From Candidatus Poribacteria bacterium (GTDB lineage: Bacteria; Poribacteria; WGA-4E; WGA-3G): 64,000 nt of DNA. Positions within the stretch are counted from its first letter, which is position 1; each line of letters begins with the position of its first letter. Location of the stretch: positions 682,001 through 746,000 of the forward strand of contig OY282386.1 of NCBI GenBank assembly GCA_958295945.1, written 5' to 3'. Position numbers and translations under genes: made by a program. The notes beneath the pieces are model-generated. The model was not told the DNA's origin. It made no database searches and saw nothing but the letters and a program-made list of their open reading frames with translations. Below are positions 8,105-16,181 of the stretch, one piece after another.

Positions 8105-9985
8105 ATGCAATTAGAACGTATCCGTCTCAAGTCCTTCGGTTGTTTTCAACAGCAAGATTTTGAACTATCTGAAGGTATCAACCTTATCTTTGGACCAAAC
8201 TTCAGTGGCAAAAGCACGCTTGTCAATGCTATCTTTTTCACATTAACTGGGAAACCGATAGTTCCGCGAGTTGATGCATCAGCAATTAAGAGTGCAAAAG
8301 CATACAGTGGCACTGCAGGTCTCCAATTCGTAGACGATGGTGAACGATATTTGCTCTTCCGTGGAACAGGTAAACGTTTCCAACTCAGACAAGAAAAAGG
8401 TGAAGAATGGCATATAGTTTTTGATGAAAACCGTATCACTGTCGTGGAGTCAACTTTGAAAGAGCAGTTCGGTTTCTCACACGATAAACTGGCATTAACC
8501 ACATTTCTGCGTGAAGGTGAGATTTCTGAGTTTCTTGGACGTCAACCAGCATCAAGACGCGATATCTTATATGCACTCCTCGGTATTGACAGATTGATAG
8601 AAGTACGAGAACGGTTTATTGATGCACGCCGTCTTGCTAAACGAGAAAGAAAAAGAATCCAATCACATCAAAATAGTCTTAGATTTAATGCACAAAATCC
8701 ACACAAATCTGAGATTGAAAAAATAGAACCAGAATTGAAGAAATTGGAAAAGGAATATAGTAGAGAGAGTGGTGATTCAGAATTAATCGCTGAATGGATT
8801 AAGAATAAACAACAGACACAAGAGGATATAGATATACTTCTTAAGGAACAGAAAGAGACATTAAGCGGATTTCAGAGCATCTCTCATTTGAGAGAAATGA
8901 TCTCTACTGTTGAAACTGCGATTAAGGAATCAAAGGAATTAGAAACGGAACGTGAGGAACTCATCAAAACAATTGGCAGCCTTGATTCCCAAGTTGTAGC
9001 ATTAACAAATGTATGTGACTCACTACGCACTTTGATTGAGAATGATGACAGACATTGTCCAACCTGTCAGCAAAAAGTAGAGAAGGACATTCTTCTAAAG
9101 ATTGTTGAGGAAAAGGAGACAGAGAAATCACAACTATCAACTGAATTAGCGGAAAGTAAGAAATCTCTTACAGAAAAGACTGATAATCTACAAAGTAGGC
9201 AGGAACTTGAACAACGTCTTCAAAACCTAAACACACGTGTATCTCGTTTAGAACAATTAGAAGGTGATATAGAAAAATCACAAAATGAACTTACTGATAT
9301 TACAACACGGCTGAGTGCAAAAGGTGTTGAAAATGATACGGACTTATCAAATGAATCTGATGAAAGTATTTCAGAATCTTTTGAGAATTTAGATAAGACC
9401 CAGTTAAAAGTCCGTATTGACAGTCTACGGCAAAAACTTGAAAAACTCAAACAGGATGAAGCTGTACAGAACGATAGACTAAATCAACTTCAGGCTGTAA
9501 ATTTAGAAGCGGAACAGACTGAAAAGACGACGTTATGTTTAGAACTTGCCTGCGTGGGTGTAGACAAGACCATTGATACGCTTCAACGCCAAATACTTAA
9601 ACCTGTAGAATCAGAATTACAGAGTTGGATTGGACAGATGGAACTTTTTGGTAAAACACACATTGACTTGCAACGTCATCATCTACTTCCTACTTTAAAG
9701 ATAGATGGAGTTGATCGTAGTTTGATGATGCTTAGTGGTAGCGAGAAGATGTTTCTATATCTCTGTTTCAAGGTGGCACTTGCGAAAGTTTTGGGGAATA
9801 CCGGTTTCTTTGTATTTGATGACCCAACGTTACATTTAGATGGAGAGAGGAAGGCGTTGATGGTAGATTTCATCCGTCAACTTGCTGAAGAATATCAGGT
9901 GATTGTTACAAGTTATGATGATGAGGTGCGTGAAGGATTAGAAGGGGCACATCTGATTGAGATGAGGAGAGATATTAATGATTAA
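8105..9985 (+). CDS. Rad50-like SMC-family ATPase with zinc hook
   Basis: The 626-aa product begins MQLERIRLKSFGCFQ and has Walker A GPNFSGKST (30-38), a long charged coiled coil, a zinc-hook CPTC (C318, C321), a descending coiled coil, an ABC signature LSGSEKM near residue 543, and Walker B FFVFDDPTLHLDGE near 569 followed by TSYDDEV. This is the Rad50/SbcC design: two globular ATPase ends joined by an antiparallel coil that dimerises at the hook. It is shorter than SbcC or Rad50, and no Mre11/SbcD nuclease gene is adjacent. A DNA-repair or defence role is inferred from the family. Confidence 0.85.
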   Translation: MQLERIRLKSFGCFQQQDFELSEGINLIFGPNFSGKSTLVNAIFFTLTGKPIVPRVDASAIKSAKAYSGTAGLQFVDDGERYLLFRGTGKRFQLRQEKGEEWHIVFDENRITVVESTLKEQFGFSHDKLALTTFLREGEISEFLGRQPASRRDILYALLGIDRLIEVRERFIDARRLAKRERKRIQSHQNSLRFNAQNPHKSEIEKIEPELKKLEKEYSRESGDSELIAEWIKNKQQTQEDIDILLKEQKETLSGFQSISHLREMISTVETAIKESKELETEREELIKTIGSLDSQVVALTNVCDSLRTLIENDDRHCPTCQQKVEKDILLKIVEEKETEKSQLSTELAESKKSLTEKTDNLQSRQELEQRLQNLNTRVSRLEQLEGDIEKSQNELTDITTRLSAKGVENDTDLSNESDESISESFENLDKTQLKVRIDSLRQKLEKLKQDEAVQNDRLNQLQAVNLEAEQTEKTTLCLELACVGVDKTIDTLQRQILKPVESELQSWIGQMELFGKTHIDLQRHHLLPTLKIDGVDRSLMMLSGSEKMFLYLCFKVALAKVLGNTGFFVFDDPTLHLDGERKALMVDFIRQLAEEYQVIVTSYDDEVREGLEGAHLIEMRRDIND

Positions 9986-10041
9986 CTTACCTCATGATTG
10001 GAAACATCTTAACTTGCCAACATATAGATACAGAATTTAAT

Positions 10042-10070
10042 TTGACATATCTATGTTAATATGTTACAAT
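10042..10070 (+). promoter_or_regulatory. Sigma-70 promoter of the tRNA cluster
   Basis: TTGACA (10042-10047), a 17-base spacer and TACAAT (10065-10070), 40 bases before tRNA-Gly. Confidence 0.75.
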
Positions 10071-10110
10071 AAATTCGCTTTAATGGGCAAAATAAGTCCT
10101 TATAGTCTTT

Positions 10111-10182
10111 GCGGGAGTAGCTCAGCGGTAGAGCTCCACCTTGCCAAGGTGGAGGTCGCGGGTTCAAATCCCGTCTCCCGCT
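10111..10182 (+). tRNA. tRNA-Gly (GCC)
   Basis: Complete cloverleaf: acceptor GCGGGAG pairs with CTCCCGC, the anticodon stem CCACC/GGTGG encloses TTGCCAA (anticodon GCC), and the T-loop GGTTCAAATCC is canonical. The 3' CCA is not encoded. Confidence 0.95.
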
Positions 10183-10226
10183 TTCTCTCAAATTATTTGT
10201 AGGTGCATGTTGAAGCGTGCATATCT

Positions 10227-10298
10227 GGTGGCGTAGCCAAGTGGTAAGGCCGGAGTCTGCAAAACTCCTATTCGTCGGTTCGATTCCGACCGCCACCT
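10227..10298 (+). tRNA. tRNA-Cys (GCA)
   Basis: Acceptor GGTGGCG pairs perfectly with CGCCACC. The anticodon stem GGAGT/ACTCC encloses CTGCAAA (anticodon GCA), and the T-loop GGTTCGATTCC is canonical. CCA is not encoded. The degenerate copy at 11525 differs in the acceptor 5' strand. Confidence 0.95.
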
Positions 10299-10315
10299 CC
10301 ATCATTCTCACTCAA

Positions 10316-10389
10316 GGGCGGTTAGCTCAGGTGGCTAGAGCGTTTGCTTGACATGCAAGAGGTCACAGGTTCAAGTCCTGTACCGCCCA
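10316..10389 (+). tRNA. tRNA-Val (GAC)
   Basis: Acceptor GGGCGGT pairs with ACCGCCC. The anticodon loop TTGACAT gives anticodon GAC, and the T-arm CACAGGTTCAAGTCCTGT is canonical. An identical copy lies at 11617-11690. Confidence 0.95.
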
Positions 10390-10519
10390 TCCTACCTGTT
10401 TTCTACCCAATATTCTGGAAAGTTTCACTCAATTTGTGTTATACTATTGGCTAACTAAATTATTGGTTGACTAAGACATATTTTGTATATTTAACACATT
10501 CTTTTCTGAACACAGTTTA

Positions 10520-10678
10520 TAGTGAAATGTAAAAATACGTGCACACTCCACGGTAGATGCGGTTTCCTAACCAATGTAGAATGCCATACGGGGAATGCCT
10601 GACTATAAGACTGAACAAACACCGGTTCGGTTAGGAAACCGAACCTACCGTAGTGTGTAATAATTATGGTTTTAACTA
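10520..10678. mobile_element. TA-flanked MITE (TAGT...ACTA family), copy 1
   Basis: The element starts TAGTGAAATGTAAAAATA, ends GGTTTTAACTA and is flanked by TA on both sides. The equivalent place in the duplicated segment (about 12862-12872) reads CACAGTTTAAAATCTAAAG with a single TA, which is the empty site. The ends are long imperfect inverted repeats that include CACACT, CGGTAG and GGTTTCCTAACC. No coding capacity. Confidence 0.85.
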
Positions 10679-10703
10679 TAAAATCTAAAGAAGGAGAAAA
10701 TTA

Positions 10704-11306
10704 ATGGCAATCATAACAACCAAAAAGGCATATATTGCTATATTCTTGATGGGAGTTATCGTAGTAATTGCGGGGATATCAGTTTATTCTATAACGCAAT
10801 CTGACACATCTCAAACACCTACTACTATATTCAAAGAATTGACTGAAGCTGATGAAGAAATCGTGAAAGAAAATATCAGATCAAATTTAGAACAACAGAA
10901 AAGGAAATCTACAGAAAAAGTTGAGAAAAAGCAACAATCCTATGTTGATAACGAGCCAAAACAGGATTACAATCCAGAGCATATTTCTAAATCTAAATAT
11001 GAAGCACCTATTGCTAAAGAAACAGAATCAGATGTATCAGAAACAGAAATCCCGGATCTGCAATCTCAGGAAGAGGAAATCCAAGCAAACATTAGCGATA
11101 TAGAAAACTTACATAAGCAATTTGTCCCTAAAGATATAGACTTAGGAAAATTTAAGACTATAAAGATTACAACCGAGACTGAACTGAAAAAGGTGATTGC
11201 AGATTTGAAATCCAGTGGAAATCCGAAGCATCAAGTTATGATAGATTTTTTAGAGAATACTGATATTGATGATAACAAAGTGATAAACGTGCAATATGAA
11301 AAATAG
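10704..11306 (+). CDS. Single-pass membrane-anchored protein of unknown function, paralogue A
   Basis: ATG 10704 follows AAGGAGAAAATTA. The 200-aa product has a short basic N-terminus, one transmembrane helix (about 8-29, AIFLMGVIVVIAGISVYSI), and then a long hydrophilic, Glu/Lys/Gln-rich, probably coiled or disordered domain. The first 50 residues equal those of paralogue B at 12889; the C-terminal third differs. No family recognised. It is probably anchored in the inner membrane with the tail outside. In this copy a MITE sits just upstream and may have altered its promoter. Confidence 0.75.
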   Translation: MAIITTKKAYIAIFLMGVIVVIAGISVYSITQSDTSQTPTTIFKELTEADEEIVKENIRSNLEQQKRKSTEKVEKKQQSYVDNEPKQDYNPEHISKSKYEAPIAKETESDVSETEIPDLQSQEEEIQANISDIENLHKQFVPKDIDLGKFKTIKITTETELKKVIADLKSSGNPKHQVMIDFLENTDIDDNKVINVQYEK

Positions 11307-11449
11307 AGACATTTTGAATTGCATTCTGAAGGTGAGCACATTCTTGAGTTTGAAAAACCTAATCTGTCATACATTGATTGTCTCGGAATTAATGCATATC
11401 CGTGAGAGATGCCACTTGCACATTTAGTTATGGATAATTTCATTGGTGT

Positions 11450-11479
11450 AGGTCGCGGGTTTAAATCCCGTCTCCTGCT
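11450..11479 (+). pseudogene. tRNA-Gly 3' remnant
   Basis: Only the T-arm and acceptor 3' strand of tRNA-Gly remain (AGGTCGCGGGTTTAAATCCC). There are two changes from the intact gene, and no 5' half. It marks the left breakpoint of the tandem duplication. Confidence 0.8.
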
Positions 11480-11524
11480 TTCTCTCAAATTATTTGTAGG
11501 TGCGCTTTCCAAGCGTGTAGATTT

Positions 11525-11596
11525 AGTTGTGTAGCCAAGTGGTAAGGCCGGAGTCTGCAAAACTCCTATTCGTCGGTTCGATTCCGACCGCCACCT
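11525..11596 (+). pseudogene. Degenerate tRNA-Cys copy
   Basis: From TAGCC onward it is identical to tRNA-Cys at 10227, but the acceptor 5' strand is AGTTGTG instead of GGTGGCG. Against CGCCACC this gives two mismatches and one G-U pair, so folding and charging are doubtful. Confidence 0.8.
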
Positions 11597-11616
11597 CCAT
11601 CTTAATCCTACATTAC

Positions 11617-11690
11617 GGGCGGTTAGCTCAGGTGGCTAGAGCGTTTGCTTGACATGCAAGAGGTCACAGGTTCAAGTCCTGTACCGCCCA
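11617..11690 (+). tRNA. tRNA-Val (GAC), second copy
   Basis: Identical to the tRNA-Val at 10316, with intact acceptor pairing and anticodon GAC. Its expression would depend on readthrough from upstream, since the duplicated unit has no copy of the cluster promoter. Confidence 0.92.
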
Positions 11691-11783
11691 TCCTACTTAT
11701 TTCAACCTCTATTTTCTGGACAGTTTAACTCAACTTGTGATATATTATTAGTTAACTAAATTATTGGTTGACTAAGACATATT

Positions 11784-12825
11784 AGACATTATAATGAATT
11801 AAATAGTAGGAGTTTCATAACACCAGGGTCTGAAGTTTAGTCGAAAATTGTGTAAACCACAACAAGTTTCCATAACTAAGTCACAAAACCCTTTCTTCCA
11901 ATTTCTGAGTTTATCTTTGACAATACGGTATCTTTTGACACCACTAATGGCATGTTCAACACGTATGCGTATAGACGCTATCTTTCTATTGATTTCTTTT
12001 TCTTTTTCTCTCAGTTCTCCACCTTTCGGTTTTTTCTTCGGTTGAACGATGTGGACATCAGGAAGAGTGAACCCCTGAAAACCGGTATCTTGATACAAGG
12101 TGCTTCCCGGGGGCACACAATAGCCAACCTGATCAGCTATGTATTTGTCATGGTGTCTTCCTTCAAAAGAGGGTGTCAATAGGACGACTTTGCAGCTTTC
12201 ATTGATAATCAGATTATTTTTTACTGTATGACATTTCTTTTTACCGCTATAATATGCCTTTTGAGTTTCTGGGTCTCTTGGACGTCGTATTCGCCGTTCT
12301 ATACCATCATGAAAAAAAATATTCTTTATCTTGACTTTGACTTGATACCTCACAAGTATCACACGTAGATGTGGGAACTGTTTCCCGAGATGGCAGCTCT
12401 CCAAGTTCTGCTAATGCGGTGTTCAATATCGGTAAAAGCAAGTGAATCCATTTATTCGCAAGAGGTTGAGCCATACCAAAGAGCGTGCCGAATAGAACCT
12501 GTTTCGGAGCTTCATGAAGATAAATTAATATAAATAGCAACATATCTTCATGTGAAGCAAAACAACTATTTTTGTAGGGTTTATATCTCCGTTTTATGCG
12601 CGGTTTTCCATCAAGGGTCCGTGTTTCCATATAAGCTAAAAAACATTTAGAAAAATGAGGTAATAGTTTTGTAAACTCTTCTAAAGTATATCCAGTGAGA
12701 GATAGAAGCGTCCCAGCTTTGTCCTTAATATCTTCAAAAACGATCATGAGAAAACCTCCATTTATAAGATTGTAATTAGAATAACAGAGGTTAACTAAAC
12801 TTGCAACTAAATCATTATAATGTCT
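11784..12825 (-). mobile_element. IS5-type insertion sequence (1042 bp)
   Basis: The terminal inverted repeats are AGACATTATAATGA at 11784 and its complement TCATTATAATGTCT ending at 12825. They are flanked by a 3-bp ATT duplication (11781-11783, 12826-12828). Copy 1 of the duplicated segment keeps the uninterrupted target ACATATTTTGTATATTTAAC. A 3-bp ANT-type duplication fits the ISL2-like subgroup of IS5, as far as I recall that group. One transposase is encoded, split by a frameshift. Confidence 0.9.
11799..12747 (-). CDS. IS5-family DDE transposase in two frames joined at a T8 run
   Basis: ATG 12747 follows GGAGGTTTTCTC. The first frame (helical N-terminal domain; LTGYTLEEF, ASHEDMLLFILIYLHEAP) reaches DKEYFF and stops at 12307. 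The second frame carries the catalytic part: HDGIERRIRRPRD (first Asp), YSGKKKCHTVKNNLI, YQDTGFQGF, and RVEHAISGVKRYRI with the final Glu. The two join at eight T on the coding strand (complement of 12312-12319); dropping one T restores a continuous protein. It is either slippage-dependent or a one-base lesion. Confidence 0.8.
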
Positions 12826-12888
12826 ATTTTGTATATTTAACACATTCTTTTATGAACACAGTTTAAAATCTAAAGAAGGAGAAAATCA

Positions 12889-13494
12889 ATGGCAATCATA
12901 ACAACCAAAAAGGCATATATTGCTATATTCTTGATGGGAGTTATCGTAGTAATTGCGGGGATATCAGTTTATTCTATAACGCAATCTGACACATCTCAAA
13001 CGCCTACTACGATATTCAAAGAATTAACTGAAGCTGAAGAAGAAATCGTGAAAGAAAATATCAGAACAAATATAGAACAACAGAAAAGGATGGAAACAGA
13101 AAGAGTAAAGAAAAAGCGACCTTCCTATGCTGATAACATGCCTATTAAGAATAATAGCAAAGGTGAAAAACCTGGACATACTTATGAAGCACCTGCTCCT
13201 ATTGTAACAAAAGCAGATGCATCAGATACAGTAACATCCGATCTACAATCTCAGTCAGACGAAATTCAGGCAAACATGGCTGACATAGAACATTTACATA
13301 AACAATTTGCTCCTAAAGGTGTAGACTGGAGTAATGCAAAATCTATAGAAATTAACTCACAGGATGATCTAAAAAAGGTTCTTGCAGAATTTAAAGCATC
13401 TGGTAAGTTAACTGATAAAAACATCATCCAAATTAAAAAGAGTGTCAATGTAGGTGATGGCAAAAGGGTAGAGGTGGAAATAGATGATAAATAA
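12889..13494 (+). CDS. Single-pass membrane-anchored protein of unknown function, paralogue B
   Basis: The 201-aa paralogue of the 10704 gene starts at ATG 12889 after AAGGAGAAAATCA. It has the same transmembrane helix (about 8-29) and hydrophilic tail. Identity is near complete to about residue 58, then falls; both keep a DLQSQ...EIQAN..DIE.LHKQF segment and a C-terminal half with a short beta/alpha pattern. The IS5-type element lies upstream, between the tRNA copy and this gene, and separates it from the ancestral upstream region. Function unknown. Confidence 0.75.
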   Translation: MAIITTKKAYIAIFLMGVIVVIAGISVYSITQSDTSQTPTTIFKELTEAEEEIVKENIRTNIEQQKRMETERVKKKRPSYADNMPIKNNSKGEKPGHTYEAPAPIVTKADASDTVTSDLQSQSDEIQANMADIEHLHKQFAPKGVDWSNAKSIEINSQDDLKKVLAEFKASGKLTDKNIIQIKKSVNVGDGKRVEVEIDDK

Positions 13495-13576
13495 TTCCAT
13501 TGTATTAATCCAATAATCTTGTTGGAGTGGTTTTCAACCACGATATTTCTTGTTTGAGGGTTCCTAACCCCGACTA

Positions 13577-14822
13577 GTGGAGTGTCTACACTAAAATTAT
13601 AGGTATATTCTTCAATAAAACTTGCCAAACAGACGTATTTCTTTTAGAATGTCCCTAAATACTTCTTTAAGGAATAGTCTCTTGAAAAAGAAATATATAG
13701 TTGAATTAACTGATATTGAGCGTGAAGAACTAAACAAGTATATAAGTAAAGGAGAAAATAAAGCGTATAAGATCAGGCATGCACACATCTTATTGAAATC
13801 CGATGTAAATGGTCCTCGCTGGACTGATAAGCAGATAGCTGAAGCTTACTCGTGTCATGAGCAGACGGTTTACAATGTGCGGCATCGTTTTGTAGAAAAG
13901 GGTTTATCGGGAGCGTTGGATCGAGTGCACCGCAAAACACCTCCGTGTCCTCGAAAGTTGGATGGTGAAGCAGAAGCGCGTCTGATTGCGTTGAGTTGTA
14001 GCGAACCGCCTGAAGGCTATAGCAGGTGGTCCCTTCGTCTTCTTGCTTCGGAATTCGTGAAGCTTGAAATCGTTGAGAGTATTTGTTCTGAAACAGTGCG
14101 CCAGACGCTAAAAAAAACGAACTAAAGCCACACCTGGTGGAACAATGGGTAATCCCACCCACCGAAAATGCTGAGTTTGTCGCAGCAATGGAAGAAGTGC
14201 TTGATCTCTATCAGAAACCTTTAGACACAGATGTGCCGGTTGTGAATATGGATGAACAACCTGTAACGTTGAGGGATGATATTCGCGAGCCGTGCCCCCT
14301 CAAACCGGGTCAAGTCAAGCGTGTAGATAATGAATATAGACGCAATGGCACAGCACAACTTTTCATATTCACAGAAGCACTAACGGGGTGGAGAGGCGTG
14401 TCTGTGCGTGAGCGTCGGACTGCGGTGGATTGGGCACAAGAGGTAAAGGTGCTATTAGACGAGGTGTATCCGAAAGCAAAACGAGTGATTTTAGTTTGTG
14501 ATAATCTGAATACACATAAAGTTTCATCCTTGTATAAAGCGTTTCCAGCAGCGGAAGCACGCCGTTTATGTGCTCGTTTAGAAATCGTGTATACGCCCAA
14601 ACATGGAAGTTGGTTGAATATTGCTGAGATAGAACTTAGCGTGCTAACACGACAATGTTTAGGTCGTCGCATCCCTGATATAGAAACACTACGACGAGAG
14701 ACACAAGCTTGGGAAAAAAGACGAAATGGTGAAGCGAAGCAAGTAGACTGGCAATGGACAACGGATGATGCTCGCATCCGATTGAAACGCTTATACCCAC
14801 AATTTTAGTGTGGACAGTCTAC
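13577..14822 (+). mobile_element. IS630-type insertion sequence (1246 bp)
   Basis: The ends GTGGAGTGTCTACACTAAAA (left) and, on the other strand, GTAGACTGTCCACACTAAAA (right) match at 19 of 22 positions and are flanked by TA (13575-13576 and 14823-14824), the IS630/Tc1 target. The host sequence is a hairpin-repeat region (AGTGGTTTTCAACCACG just to the left). Confidence 0.9.
13682..14808 (+). CDS. IS630-family transposase in two frames joined at an A8 run
   Basis: TTG 13682 follows TAAGGAATAG and gives the usual KKKYIVELTDIEREEL start; an ATG at 13649 in the same frame is possible. Frame 1 holds the helix-turn-helix domain (RWTDKQIAEAYSCHEQTVYNV) and ends at 14125. Frame 2 gives the DDE catalytic domain with NMDEQ, LVCDNLNTH and SWLNIAEIE. 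A -1 shift at the eight A residues 14110-14117 joins them as TLKKNELKPHLVEQW, the expected family sequence. Programmed slippage is likely, and both halves look intact. Confidence 0.85.
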
Positions 14823-14876
14823 TAGTGATACCGGTAGGAATGCATATAATTGATGCTAAGTCATGAGGTGAATACA

Positions 14877-16181
14877 ATGGACGATTTACAAACTGTTCAA
14901 ACAGATAACTCTATCCCTGCGAAATTAGTGGAATTAGAATTTTCAGATGGCACACTGCACACAAGGGACGGACCTCATCCGTATCTACAAACAATATTTG
15001 GAGTGAGTGACAAATATCTTAGACGCTTGTTTAATGAAGATCAACTAAACGAATTTAAAACGGATTGCCTTCAAAATATTCGTGGTGATAGGAATTTGAC
15101 AATAGAACAATACATTAACAAATACTACGAATTTGTAAAAAGAGAATATCAAAAACAATATATCGGTGCCGAATCTTCTCTAAATCAATTTATATTTTCC
15201 GATCCTGAAAAACCGAAAGCGTTATGGGGTGACTGCCTTGGTTTTTTGCAGCGTATGGACAGTGAGAGCGTTCAGTTAATGGTCACTTCTCCACCATATT
15301 ATAATGCACGAGATTATTCACAGTGGGAAAACCTGGATGACTACCTGGATGAAATGTCTTGTATTATCAAGGAGTGTTATCGGGTCCTGGACAACCATCG
15401 CCCTTTTGTTTTTAATGTCGGTGATATATTTGATAACGACAATAGACATACCAAATCTACTTGGGGAAAGCGAAGGATTCCTCTGGGAGCATATTTCACC
15501 GCAATATTTGAAGAACACGGTTTCCAATTTGTTGATGACTTCATTTGGGACAAGGGAGAAGTTCAAACACAGCGACATAAAAATGGAGATAGACCTTACC
15601 CTTTATATCAATATCCAGTAAACTGTTATGAACATATTTTTGTCTTCTATAAACATCGATTGGATGAAACGCCTTATCCTTGTCCAATATGCGGATGTTT
15701 GAAAGTCAATGGGAATGCGTACTCCAGAGTGGGTGTCAAATCTTGGGAATGTAAGAATTTAGAATGTTTTGAACGGTCAACAGCTAATCGTGGTAAACGT
15801 TTTTCAGCACGTACGCAGTTAATGACCGGATTGCAACAACAGGAGAATCTTGTTCCTGAGAATTTACTCCAAATGTGGCGGCGCGATATAGTCAAATTCG
15901 CACCAATAATAAAGATAAATAGCAAAGGTCAAAACACTCTTGGTCATACTGCTCCCTTTCCAAACGAAATTCCTGAATACGCAGTAAAAGTTTTCACGGG
16001 TGTGAATGAATCGGTCCTTGATCCTTTTGCTGGTTCGTTTACCACAACAATAGAAGCATTTCGACAAGGACGAAATAGCATTGGAATGGAACTGAATAGG
16101 ACGTTGTTTAGAGATGCCGTGCAAATTCGGTTTTCAAAGGAGCTTAATACGTTACCAGTAGAGTTAGGAGATGGTAAATGA
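14877..16181 (+). CDS. Beta-class (TSPPY) DNA methyltransferase of a restriction-modification-like pair
   Basis: ATG 14877 follows GAGGTGAATACA. The 434-aa protein has TSPPY at 137-141 before the SAM motif DPFAGSFTT (from 382), the permuted order of beta-class N4-cytosine or N6-adenine methylases. An insert near residue 270 carries a zinc-ribbon-like CPICG...CKNLEC. The N-terminal 100 residues form an extra helical domain. It overlaps the next gene by four bases (ATGA), so the two form one unit. The modified base and site are not readable. The gene lies immediately after the IS630 element. Confidence 0.87.
   Translation: MDDLQTVQTDNSIPAKLVELEFSDGTLHTRDGPHPYLQTIFGVSDKYLRRLFNEDQLNEFKTDCLQNIRGDRNLTIEQYINKYYEFVKREYQKQYIGAESSLNQFIFSDPEKPKALWGDCLGFLQRMDSESVQLMVTSPPYYNARDYSQWENLDDYLDEMSCIIKECYRVLDNHRPFVFNVGDIFDNDNRHTKSTWGKRRIPLGAYFTAIFEEHGFQFVDDFIWDKGEVQTQRHKNGDRPYPLYQYPVNCYEHIFVFYKHRLDETPYPCPICGCLKVNGNAYSRVGVKSWECKNLECFERSTANRGKRFSARTQLMTGLQQQENLVPENLLQMWRRDIVKFAPIIKINSKGQNTLGHTAPFPNEIPEYAVKVFTGVNESVLDPFAGSFTTTIEAFRQGRNSIGMELNRTLFRDAVQIRFSKELNTLPVELGDGK

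Larger units (their letters stand above)
10153..13494. repeat. Tandem duplication: tRNA cluster plus membrane-protein gene
   Basis: The segment from the 3' part of tRNA-Gly (10153) through tRNA-Cys, tRNA-Val, the spacer and the gene ending at 11306 is repeated from 11450 to 13494. Copy 1 carries a MITE (10520-10678) that copy 2 lacks, and copy 2 carries an IS5-type element (11784-12825) that copy 1 lacks. Both insertions therefore followed the duplication. The 3' parts of the two protein genes have diverged strongly while the 5' parts are nearly identical. Confidence 0.85.

Noticed and set aside
13577-14822. The IS630 element as the source of the TAGT...ACTA MITEs
   Set aside because: Both use TA targets, but their end sequences differ.
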